Assembly: GCA_937952345.1 (NCBI GenBank)
Contig: CALFYN010001115.1
Coordinates: 1 to 14,240 of the forward strand
DNA: 14,240 nt
Reading direction: 5' to 3'
Source of the DNA: an uncultured Acidobacteriota bacterium
GTDB lineage: Bacteria; Acidobacteriota; Terriglobia; Bryobacterales; Bryobacteraceae
Part shown: positions 6,218 to 13,605 of the stretch, piece by piece
Layout of the letters: each line of letters begins with the position of its first letter
Numbering within the stretch: the stretch's first letter is position 1
Translations under genes and position numbers: made by a program
The notes under the pieces: generated by a model
The model's database searches: none
What the model was told of the DNA's origin: nothing
The model's input: only the letters and a program-made list of their open reading frames with translations

Positions 6218-9200
6218 TTAGCGGCCGAAGAATCCGGCGAGTTCGAGGATCACGTGCGTTGCGCGGTAGGCGAACACATCGACGCTCCCCCCAGCGCCCG
6301 CTGGCACGATGAACCCACTGCTCACGGATTGCCCCTGGAAGGCATTGATCACGGAAGCATTGGGCCGCTGCTGTCCGGTTGGCCAGACCGTTAGGAAGGG
6401 CATGGGGGATCCGTTGGGTTGCACCACGGCGTTGAGAGCGTATGCCTTGGCGCTCGATGGAATGCCCGTGCAGCGGGAGGAAGCAAGAATCGGGATGGTT
6501 CGCGATGTTTCGTTTGCAAACGCGGGGGGCCCGAACGAACCGGAAAGGGAGTTGTCCGTGGTATTGCTCACGCGGCATTGGGTCACCGGGAAGTAGTAGA
6601 GGCCGAAAGCGTTATCGTCGGCGGCGAAGTAGCCATTGATGTCGACAATGACATCGGAGCGGTCGTACGTATACAGGTTGATACTGCCGTCGGGACTGGC
6701 AGGAACAATGACGCTGTTGGCAAGCACGCGGCCCGCGGGTGAGTTCATGCTCGATACGTTCGGCTGTGGCAGCCCCGTAGGCCAGGCGGTGAGGAACGCG
6801 AGCGGACCCGAGGGCACCACCGTAATGGTCACCGAGTAGGCAGCCGCGGAACTGGGAATCGGGCAATAGCCGTTGCTGGGGAAACGGAAACTGCGCGTTT
6901 CGCGGGCATTCATTCCGTATGGACCGAAGGGTCCAGGAGGCTGGCGGTATTCGGCTCTGGTTTCGATCACGCGGCATGGCGAAACCGGATAGAACGCGAG
7001 GTTTGCCACGGCAGGGTTATCGGTGAAGAAGCCGGCAATGTCGATCACGACGTCGGTGGCTTGCGAGGCGTAAATGCTGATGGCGCCACCGGCGCCGGCG
7101 CGGACGATTGCGGAGTTCGCCACGATCTGGCCGTCACGCGAAGTGGCGGTGTGGAAATCAGGCCGGGGTTCGCCCGCGGGAAAGACCGTGACGAAATCGA
7201 CCGGGCCGCGAGGGATCAATGTCACGTTCAGAACGAAGACCAGGGCCGAGGCGGGCACCTTCTGGCAGACCGAGGAAGCTGAGGGAACGAAGGTCCGTGT
7301 TTCGCCGCCGCCGAGGAATGGCGGACCGAACGCGCCCGTTCGTCCTTCGAAGTTGTATTCGGCACGCGTTTCCACCAGGCGGCACGGCTCGAGTGCTCCA
7401 AAGCGCGTGGGTTGCGTCAGGGGCGCTGGCGGCAGCGTAGCGCCAGCCTGGGTCAGGCTGAACGATTGCCCGGCGATGGTCAGGGTGCCGGTGCGCAAAG
7501 CGGCTGAGGGATTGGCGGGAGCCGAAAGGTTCACTGTGGCATTGCCAACGCCGGACGATGGAGAGACGATCAACCACGAATTCGCATTGGAGACCGACCA
7601 TGAGCACGACGGGCCAGCCGTGAGAACGATATCCACGGAGCCTCCTGCGGCTGGCAGAGTCGCGCTCGAGGCAGAGAGGAAATAGCTGCAGGCGATCCCG
7701 CTCTGGTTGATCGTGAGAGAAAGCCCGGCCACGGAGAGCACAGCCGAGCGCGGATTGGGGCTGGTGTTGGGCGCCACTGTAAACTGGAGGGCCGCCGGAC
7801 CCGTACCAGATGAGGAAGCAAGGGTGACCCAGGATTCGGAGTTGAAAATATTCCAATTGCACGAGGCGCCGGTATCGAGATTCACCGTGGCTGAGCCGCC
7901 GGAGGACGATATGTGCAGGGTGCTTTCGCTGAGACCGAAGGAGCATGCCGCGCCCGACTGCGTCAACGTAAAGCTCTGGCCGGCGATCGTGAGCGTGCTC
8001 ATGCGCGAAGAACTGGTTGTGTTCACCGCGACGGAAAGAACAACTGTGCCATTGCCGGATCCACTCGCTCCGCTGGAAATGGTGATCCATGAGGGTGGGC
8101 TGGAAACTGTCCACGCGCAGCCGGTGGTGGTTTGCACGGTCACATTCTGGTTCCCCCCGGAGGCACCGATAGAGGCGGAAAGAGGCGTGATGCCGTAAAC
8201 GCAGGACGCCGCCTGCTGGGTCACGGTGAAGATCTGCCCTCCAAAGGTGATGGTGCCGGTCCGTTGCGGGCCGGTATTGGCCGACAGCACGTATTGCATG
8301 GTGGCTGAGCCGCTGCCCGAGGGAAAGTTCAGCAGTGTGATCCATCCCGAGTCTGTGCTTGCCGTCCAGGCGCAGCCGGACTGCGTAGTCAGGTTGATGC
8401 TTCCCGCACCGCCGATGGCTGGCAGAGTATTCGAGGTTGGGGAAATCGAGTAGGTGCACGGGACGGAGTCCAGCGAGGCAGTCCACGTCAAATTGACTGT
8501 CTGATAGCAATTCTGCGGAGGCGGGATGTTGAGGACCGCCTGCAGTGTGCCCGAAGCCGAAGACGGCGATGAGAAACTGCCGGAGAAGGTTGAGTTGGAA
8601 AACGAGCCGCTCGAGATGGGGATGTTGACGTTGGAGGTTGTCGTAGAACTTGTCGGGCACCCCGCGCCGGCGCTCCAACCAATCGAATAGACAATCTGTG
8701 TGATCGTGTTGTTGGAAACCGTGAAACTGATTGTCCGCCCTTGGCTGGTCAGGCCGGACCACGATCCGTTAAACGTTCCGCTCGAATTCGCCAGGGCGGT
8801 GAAGTTCTGTGCCAGTTGATTGGAACTCAAGCTCGTGTAGGAGCGTGTGAGGGGCGTGAACGAGTACCCCACCTTCGACGGCGTCACCGAATAATTGAGC
8901 CCCGCCGTCAGATTGGTGAGCGCATAGTCCCCAGACGAACCGGTGGTGACGTTGGTGGACATTCCGCCAGATAGCGTCACCAGTACACCGGAGACTGGAT
9001 TGTTGCTCGCATCGCGAATCTGGCCTGAGATCGTGAAGGTGGACGGCAGGCAGGATGCCGTGAAGTCCTGACCAGACAGGTCAGAGTTGAGAGTCAGGGT
9101 ACGGCTGGGGGGGCTGAAGGTGCAATTGGATTTTGAGGGTGTGATGGTGTAGCTCAACGCCGACGTCAGGGACGGGAAGAAATAGCTGCCGGAGGTTGAC

Positions 9201-9775
9201 GTTGTCACCGAGTTGCTGGCGCCGCCGGTGAGGCTCATCTGCACACCGGAAACCGGATTACTCGAGGAGTCGCGGACGGTGCCACTGATGGAGTAGGTAG
9301 GCGCTGTCGTCTGGAGTGTTACGGTGAGACTGCCGGACACGGAGACAGTTTGGGTGAAATAAACGTAAATTGCTGTCCGGAAATAATATCGGCCTGTCTG
9401 CAGGCCGCTAGCGCGCGTAATGCTTCCGGATGAACCGGCGACCACTTCCAGGTCGTAGAGAACAGAGCCGTTCTGGAGGACGGGGAGCGATCCGTAACGC
9501 CCATAGACGACCAATTGTGGGCCAGTGTTCTGCTGAACGGCGAGGCTCAGTTGGGTGGCGTTTGCGGGGACGTCGATATAGTAGGAACTGTCCCAAATGA
9601 TACACCGTGATGGAGGCGTGGCTGTACAAGTTGCGAGTCCGCTCAGGGAGGTCGGTTGGGTGACTCCTGAGGTAAGGGGAACTTGTGCTGACAGCCAGCC
9701 AGCGAGCAGGATTGCTGCAACACTCAGTTGGATCGCAGATCCAATAACGGATGCGGCCCGGCGAACGACCATCAT
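6218..9775 (-). CDS. large secreted BACON/CnaB modular protein
   Basis: An 1185-residue exported protein of unknown substrate. Residues 1-30 are a signal peptide (basic MMVVRR, hydrophobic core, WLSA cleavage). About 45-155 resembles a pre-peptidase C-terminal (PPC) beta domain. Two carboxypeptidase-regulatory/CnaB-like domains follow at about 160-242 and 246-328 (SGTVRDSSSNPVSGVQMSL and SGQIRDASNNPVSGVLVTL). After a Ser/Thr-rich beta region (330-438) come four BACON domains at about 440-523, 525-608, 610-695 and 696-778, each with CxW in the first third and a closing strand such as GQSFTLTQSGA. The C-terminus has three copies of one module at about 791-917, 925-1051 and 1058-1185, with PCRLVETRAEY, a WPTG-like turn and a DIAGFF-like end. 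BACON domains are thought to bind glycans or mucin. GAGGAG lies 6 bases before the ATG. No catalytic domain is visible; an adhesin or carbohydrate-binding surface protein is the best guess. Confidence 0.92.
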   Translation of the reverse strand: MMVVRRAASVIGSAIQLSVAAILLAGWLSAQVPLTSGVTQPTSLSGLATCTATPPSRCIIWDSSYYIDVPANATQLSLAVQQNTGPQLVVYGRYGSLPVLQNGSVLYDLEVVAGSSGSITRASGLQTGRYYFRTAIYVYFTQTVSVSGSLTVTLQTTAPTYSISGTVRDSSSNPVSGVQMSLTGGASNSVTTSTSGSYFFPSLTSALSYTITPSKSNCTFSPPSRTLTLNSDLSGQDFTASCLPSTFTISGQIRDASNNPVSGVLVTLSGGMSTNVTTGSSGDYALTNLTAGLNYSVTPSKVGYSFTPLTRSYTSLSSNQLAQNFTALANSSGTFNGSWSGLTSQGRTISFTVSNNTITQIVYSIGWSAGAGCPTSSTTTSNVNIPISSGSFSNSTFSGSFSSPSSASGTLQAVLNIPPPQNCYQTVNLTWTASLDSVPCTYSISPTSNTLPAIGGAGSINLTTQSGCAWTASTDSGWITLLNFPSGSGSATMQYVLSANTGPQRTGTITFGGQIFTVTQQAASCVYGITPLSASIGASGGNQNVTVQTTTGCAWTVSSPPSWITISSGASGSGNGTVVLSVAVNTTSSSRMSTLTIAGQSFTLTQSGAACSFGLSESTLHISSSGGSATVNLDTGASCNWNIFNSESWVTLASSSGTGPAALQFTVAPNTSPNPRSAVLSVAGLSLTINQSGIACSYFLSASSATLPAAGGSVDIVLTAGPSCSWSVSNANSWLIVSPSSGVGNATVNLSAPANPSAALRTGTLTIAGQSFSLTQAGATLPPAPLTQPTRFGALEPCRLVETRAEYNFEGRTGAFGPPFLGGGETRTFVPSASSVCQKVPASALVFVLNVTLIPRGPVDFVTVFPAGEPRPDFHTATSRDGQIVANSAIVRAGAGGAISIYASQATDVVIDIAGFFTDNPAVANLAFYPVSPCRVIETRAEYRQPPGPFGPYGMNARETRSFRFPSNGYCPIPSSAAAYSVTITVVPSGPLAFLTAWPTGLPQPNVSSMNSPAGRVLANSVIVPASPDGSINLYTYDRSDVIVDINGYFAADDNAFGLYYFPVTQCRVSNTTDNSLSGSFGPPAFANETSRTIPILASSRCTGIPSSAKAYALNAVVQPNGSPMPFLTVWPTGQQRPNASVINAFQGQSVSSGFIVPAGAGGSVDVFAYRATHVILELAGFFGR

Positions 9776-9781
9776 GAGTTT

Positions 9782-9787
9782 CTCCTC
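9782..9787 (-). promoter_or_regulatory. ribosome binding site of the BACON gene
   Basis: GAGGAG on the minus strand, 6 bases before the ATG at 9775, confirms the start that yields the signal peptide. Confidence 0.65.
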
Positions 9788-9790
9788 GCT

Positions 9791-9813
9791 GCTGGTCCTG
9801 ACCTAGCACCAGC
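9791..9813 (-). promoter_or_regulatory. leader hairpin upstream of the BACON gene
   Basis: GCTGGT and ACCAGC (9791-9796 and 9808-9813) form a six-base stem with an 11-base loop, ending 3 bases before the ribosome binding site. The rest of the gap (9776-9912) holds a TAAAAT-like -10 candidate near 9885-9892 on the minus strand without a clear -35, and nothing else I can name. Confidence 0.3.
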
Positions 9814-9912
9814 CCGGAGCTATGAAACGCTACGGTATTCACCAGTAGTGGCGCAGAACAGCGTCGGAGAGGCTCACAAATTTTACGCCCAGACTTATTG
9901 CAGGAAGCGTAC

Positions 9913-12900
9913 CTACTCCCGCACCACAAAAATACACCCCACCACCACCCGTTCCCCCTCATACTGCACCACCGAGAAACTTCCCCCTTTCCCCGTAACC
10001 ACCATCTCCACCCCCGCCTTCGGCACCGTCAATTCCAACTCCCCATCCCCGCCCTGCAACGCAAGCGAATCCTTCCCCACCTTCCACCCCACCGCCGCTC
10101 CGGCCGCCTTCAAAGCTCCCGCCGCCAGCGCCGCCTTCTTGAACCCCGCCACCGCCTTCACCTGAACACCCGCACCAAACGCCACATTCCACTTCCCCGC
10201 CCCGCCATGCGAAACCACCCGCACCCGCTGCTTCTTCGCAGCCCCCGCCGCCAACCGAACCACGGCCGTAGGCGACGCCCCCGCATCCAGCACATGCACA
10301 TTCTTCATCGCCACCCGCTTCTCTCCCGGCACCAGCACCCCAAGCCCCAGCACCTTCGCCGCCGCCGGAATCGGATCCGACACGCTATCCATCACCACCA
10401 ATAAACACGAGTGCGCCGCCGCCGTCACCGGAGGCGTCCACTCCCACATCAGCACCATCGGAATCCCCGGCGCCAAACTCGCAATCGTCTGCGCCGCCCC
10501 AATCGGCTTCCACTGCGACACATCCCCCGCATCTCCCGGAAACGCCGTCCAGAAATCCGCCGGCAAATCCGGCACGCCCGCCGACGCGTCCGTATACAGC
10601 AACTTCACCTGCACATCGGAAGCCGCCTGAAACCCGCGATTGTGCACCTGCACATACACCCGGTTCACGCGCCCCCGCCGCGGATTGCGATGCACCAGCT
10701 TCGTCTCATACCGCGTATAATCCACCTGCGAAGCCGCCATCTGATACTCCGGCGGATTCCCCTCGAGCGCATCCACCTTCACATCCGCGCTCATCCAGAA
10801 ATTCAGATCCATCCCCAGCGTCACATGCTGTGTCGCATCGTTCCACGCCGCCTTCGCCGCCGGCGTCGGCAGCACGCGCGCCGTATCCATCAGATGGTCC
10901 CGCAGATACAAATCCACCGCCGGCGTCGCCGCCACATCCACCGGAATCTCCCACATCCCGCGCCCATGCGTCGCCACGCGCAGCATCCGAGTCGCCTGGT
11001 TCAGCTTCATATCGAACACCGCGCAATTCGGCAGCCCGTTCGAAAAGCGGCTCCACGACGCCCCGCCGTCCACCGTCCGGTACACGCCGATATCCGTCCC
11101 GATATACATCTGGTCCGCGTCCGTCGGGTCAATCACCAACGCATTCACCGGAATATCCGGCAAATTCGACGAAATATTCGTCCACGCCGCCGCGCCCGCC
11201 GCCGGCACCGCCCCGCGCCACACGTGCGGAATCCCAAACCCGCTCATCACCACCACCACCTGGCTCGAATCCCCCGGCAGCGTGGCAATGTCCCAAATAT
11301 AAGACCCCGGCAGCGGAGCCTGGCTGATCCGCGTCGCCGTCGTCCCGCTAATACGAAACACATCGCCATCCGTATTGGCCGCATACAGCAGCGTCGGAGT
11401 CACAAACGCAATCGCGCTCACCTCGCCCCATCCGCCGCCCGCCGGCACCTTCACCGGCCAGCCATCCACGCCCAGATTCGCGCTGATATTCACACGGTCC
11501 GTCCCCACCGCGATCCGCCGCGGATCCGTCTGGCACGACACCACCGGCGGATAGAACATCGAATCGCCAACAATCCCGTCCCACCGCTGCATCCACGTAT
11601 CGAAATCACCGCCCACCGTGCTCACCTTCGGCGACGCCCCGTAATAGGTGCTCAACACCTCCCTCGGATCGTTCTCATTGATCAGGCAACACCCGCCATC
11701 CCCATCATCGGCGTGATAGAACACCACGCTGTTGCGATACATCTCCGTCCCGTTGTCCTGCGTCCCCCCAAACACCGGAGCCCCCGCCAGCGGATGATCG
11801 TCGATAAATTCAAACTGCGCAATCGACAGCCCCGTGTTGATCGAATCGTCCCACGTCAGCCCGCCATCCACGGACTTGTAGATCCCCCCATCGTTTCCCG
11901 CATACACCACCCGGTGATCCGTCGGGTCCACCGCGCTGCAGTGATGATCGGGGTGAATCCCCCCGCCGATTTCCGTCACGGACCACGAAGTCCCCGTCTT
12001 CACCGCCTTCCAAAACGAGATCCCGCACAAATACACAATGTCCGGAGTCGTCGGGTCCACCGTCAGATGAATGTTGTAGAAAGCCTGCTGCCCGATGTTC
12101 CCCCCAGGCAGCGCAATCGCCGTCCAATTCCCTCCGCCATTCGCCGACACCACAAAGCGGTTGATGCGGTCCGTGCTCGCATTGCCGATCAGCGCATACA
12201 CCGTGCTCGGCGAAGAAGGCGATACGGCCAGCACAATCCGTCCCAGTTGCGTCGTCGGAAACCCGCCCGCCAGCTTCGTCCAACTCGGATTCGCCGCCTG
12301 CGCGTTCGTCGTCTTGAACACACCGCCGCCGAAGAACGCCGCATACGCCACGTTGCCGTTCGATGGATCGAACGCCACATCGGTGGCATGCGAAGCCGGC
12401 AGCCCGTTACCCAATTGCGTCCACGTCGCCCCGCCATCCATCGTGCGGAAAATCCCCGCGCCACCCGCTCCCGCCGACACCGCCCCCAACACACAGGACG
12501 AATTCGAGCGGTGCATCGCCAGCCGGCAGAACCGCTTGCCCGCAAAAGAACTCACGCCCTGCAACGTCCACGTCACGCCGCCATTCGTGCTCTTCAACAC
12601 CCCCAGCCCGTAGTAGCTGTCCCCGCTGAAATTCCCTTCCCCCGTCCCCGCGTATATCGTCTGCGAATCGTTCGGATCGAGCACCAGCGCCCCAATTGCC
12701 AGCGACGCTTCGTTATCCGACATCGGCGTCCAGTTCACGCCGCCATCCGTCGTCTTCCAAACCCCGCCCTGCGCCGCGCCGATATAAATGGTTCGCGGAT
12801 CGGTTGGGTCAATCGCGATATCCGTCACCCGGCCCGACACATTCACCCGAGCATCGGTATACGTCTGCCCGTCGGGAATCGCCAGCGGACCGAGCGCCGT

Positions 12901-13152
12901 CCAGTTCCGCGTCCCCACCACCGGAGCCGTCGGCCCCGTAAAGCCCCCCGCCGCCGGTTGCCCCAATCCCTCGATCGCCTCCAGCCGGTGCTGTGCCGCC
13001 CGCACCGCGCTGCTCTCGGCTTTCCCACCGGCCACTTCCACCCGGTCTTCACTCGAATCGAGCTCCCGCAACAGCGGACGCATTCGGAACCGTTTCCCCG
13101 CCGCTTCTTTCCACAATGCCTTGCTCGCGCGGGTGGCTTTCTTCTTCGCCAT
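9913..13152 (-). CDS. Asp-box (BNR/sortilin-like) beta-propeller protein
   Basis: A 1079-residue protein dominated by Asp-box repeats, S/T-x-D-G-G-x-x-W. Clear or near-clear boxes are at 134-141 (TTDGGVNW), 188-195, 237-244, 336-343, 427-434 and 693-700, with strands like DPTDPRTIYIGAAQGGVWK before them. This is the layout of the sialidase/GH74/VPS10-like propellers. I see no catalytic residues that would prove a hydrolase. About 820-925 looks like a CARDB-type Ig-like domain (VYVQVHNRGFQAASDVQVKL), and the last 90 residues are a Lys/Ala/Gly-rich beta region. There is no signal peptide: the first 70 residues are basic and helical (MAKKKATRASKALWKEAAG), which is odd for a fold usually found outside the cytoplasm. 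AGGGGG overlaps the stop of the preceding gene and lies 6 bases before the ATG, so the two are coupled. Codons end mainly in G, unlike the BACON gene next to it. Confidence 0.9.
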   Translation of the reverse strand: MAKKKATRASKALWKEAAGKRFRMRPLLRELDSSEDRVEVAGGKAESSAVRAAQHRLEAIEGLGQPAAGGFTGPTAPVVGTRNWTALGPLAIPDGQTYTDARVNVSGRVTDIAIDPTDPRTIYIGAAQGGVWKTTDGGVNWTPMSDNEASLAIGALVLDPNDSQTIYAGTGEGNFSGDSYYGLGVLKSTNGGVTWTLQGVSSFAGKRFCRLAMHRSNSSCVLGAVSAGAGGAGIFRTMDGGATWTQLGNGLPASHATDVAFDPSNGNVAYAAFFGGGVFKTTNAQAANPSWTKLAGGFPTTQLGRIVLAVSPSSPSTVYALIGNASTDRINRFVVSANGGGNWTAIALPGGNIGQQAFYNIHLTVDPTTPDIVYLCGISFWKAVKTGTSWSVTEIGGGIHPDHHCSAVDPTDHRVVYAGNDGGIYKSVDGGLTWDDSINTGLSIAQFEFIDDHPLAGAPVFGGTQDNGTEMYRNSVVFYHADDGDGGCCLINENDPREVLSTYYGASPKVSTVGGDFDTWMQRWDGIVGDSMFYPPVVSCQTDPRRIAVGTDRVNISANLGVDGWPVKVPAGGGWGEVSAIAFVTPTLLYAANTDGDVFRISGTTATRISQAPLPGSYIWDIATLPGDSSQVVVVMSGFGIPHVWRGAVPAAGAAAWTNISSNLPDIPVNALVIDPTDADQMYIGTDIGVYRTVDGGASWSRFSNGLPNCAVFDMKLNQATRMLRVATHGRGMWEIPVDVAATPAVDLYLRDHLMDTARVLPTPAAKAAWNDATQHVTLGMDLNFWMSADVKVDALEGNPPEYQMAASQVDYTRYETKLVHRNPRRGRVNRVYVQVHNRGFQAASDVQVKLLYTDASAGVPDLPADFWTAFPGDAGDVSQWKPIGAAQTIASLAPGIPMVLMWEWTPPVTAAAHSCLLVVMDSVSDPIPAAAKVLGLGVLVPGEKRVAMKNVHVLDAGASPTAVVRLAAGAAKKQRVRVVSHGGAGKWNVAFGAGVQVKAVAGFKKAALAAGALKAAGAAVGWKVGKDSLALQGGDGELELTVPKAGVEMVVTGKGGSFSVVQYEGERVVVGCIFVVRE

Positions 13153-13162
13153 GGGATACCCC

Positions 13163-13327
13163 CTATTTGACGTTTTTCTTTTTCTCTTCCTCGATCGCCT
13201 TCAACCTCCGCAGGGCCTGCTCTTGCGCCTGGTCCTGCTCCAATTCTTCCCACTGCTCGAACCGCTTGCGCGGATTATCCGCCGGTGGTGTCGCTTTCTT
13301 TTCCGGTTTGTCTTGCTTGCCGCTCAT
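13163..13327 (-). CDS. 54-residue charged helical protein (unrecognised)
   Basis: I do not recognise this small protein. It begins MSGKQDKPEKKATPP, a disordered basic/proline head, and continues as one long charged helix (about 19-54) rich in Glu, Gln, Lys and Arg, with a coiled-coil look (FEQWEELEQDQ, ALRRLKAIEEEKKK). There is no membrane segment or signal peptide. The ATG at 13327 has GAGGAGG 5 bases upstream, an excellent site; an upstream extension to 13423 is open but begins inside the neighbouring gene. The stop is 10 bases before the propeller gene, whose ribosome binding site overlaps it. The coupling suggests an accessory or assembly role for the propeller protein, whose own N-terminus is also basic and helical; that is inference. 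Confidence 0.72.
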   Translation of the reverse strand: MSGKQDKPEKKATPPADNPRKRFEQWEELEQDQAQEQALRRLKAIEEEKKKNVK

Positions 13328-13334
13328 GGCTGCC

Positions 13335-13348
13335 TCCTCGCCTGAGGA
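13335..13348 (-). promoter_or_regulatory. hairpin overlapping the RBS of the 54-residue gene
   Basis: In the minus-strand RNA, UCCUC pairs with GAGGA across the four-base loop AGGC (13335-13339 with 13344-13348). GAGGA is part of the GAGGAGG ribosome binding site, so the hairpin could hide it. Confidence 0.35.
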
Positions 13349-13350
13349 CA

Positions 13351-13539
13351 CTACCGCCGCGGCTGCAGGCACCATTGGTAGAACGTGTGGAACCCGTACC
13401 AGAGCGCGAGAAACACAACACATTCCAGCGCAAAGCTGCCCAAGTGGCAGTAGCGGTCCGTTAGCAGCATAGCAAACGCCAGCGGCGGCGCCCGGTACAG
13501 CAATAACTCAGCCGAACGTTGCACAAGAGAGAGTATCAT
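13351..13539 (-). CDS. small membrane protein (unrecognised)
   Basis: A 62-residue protein with two hydrophobic stretches, APPLAFAMLL (about 18-27) and FALECVVFLALWYGF (about 36-50), and a basic end QPRR, so probably a small inner-membrane protein. No family recognised. Start choice: the ATG at 13539 has AAGGA 6 bases upstream. The ATG at 13590 gives 79 residues and begins 15 bases after the WG-repeat stop, but its GGGGAG lies only one base from the start codon. I prefer 13539, with reserve, because a perfect hairpin fills the extra segment. It lies between the WG-repeat gene and the 54-residue gene (23 bases apart), probably in the same transcript. Confidence 0.5.
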   Translation of the reverse strand: MILSLVQRSAELLLYRAPPLAFAMLLTDRYCHLGSFALECVVFLALWYGFHTFYQWCLQPRR

Positions 13540-13573
13540 CGGCTTTCCTTTGGTCAGTAGTGACCGAAAGCCG
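13540..13573 (-). promoter_or_regulatory. strong hairpin abutting a start codon
   Basis: CGGCTTTC (13540-13547) and GAAAGCCG (13566-13573) are exact inverted copies, as are GGTCA (13552-13556) and TGACC (13561-13565) inside them. The minus-strand RNA folds into 13 base pairs with a four-base loop and one four-base bulge. The 3' arm ends directly before the ATG at 13539 and contains the AAGGA ribosome binding site, so it may control translation. If the ATG at 13590 is used instead, the hairpin lies within codons 6-17. Confidence 0.5.
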
Positions 13574-13605
13574 GAAATCGTTTCAATCATGCTCCCCGTT
13601 CACTG

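Noticed and set aside
7158..8762. A 534-codon minus-strand frame inside the BACON gene.
   Set aside because: Same strand, different frame. The translation is rich in Arg, His and Cys without pattern, while the main frame gives four BACON domains and a signal peptide.
9160..9290. Similar DNA segments near 8950-9030 and 9200-9290 that might be a direct repeat or mobile element trace.
   Set aside because: They encode the two CnaB-like domains in the same frame and are diverged as protein repeats normally are; no target duplication or transposase is present.
9408..9962. A minus-strand frame crossing the gap between the propeller and BACON genes.
   Set aside because: Overlaps the start of the BACON gene in another frame and has no plausible ribosome binding site or recognisable sequence.
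10411..13170. A 919-codon open frame on the plus strand, antisense to the propeller gene.
   Set aside because: Its translation is almost only Arg, His, Pro and Ile, the expected shadow of a G-ending, GC-rich gene on the other strand. It has no domain pattern, and the minus-strand product has clear Asp boxes.
13163..13423. Longer version of the 54-residue protein starting at 13423.
   Set aside because: The extra 32 residues lie within the neighbouring membrane protein gene, and GAGGAGG points clearly to the ATG at 13327.
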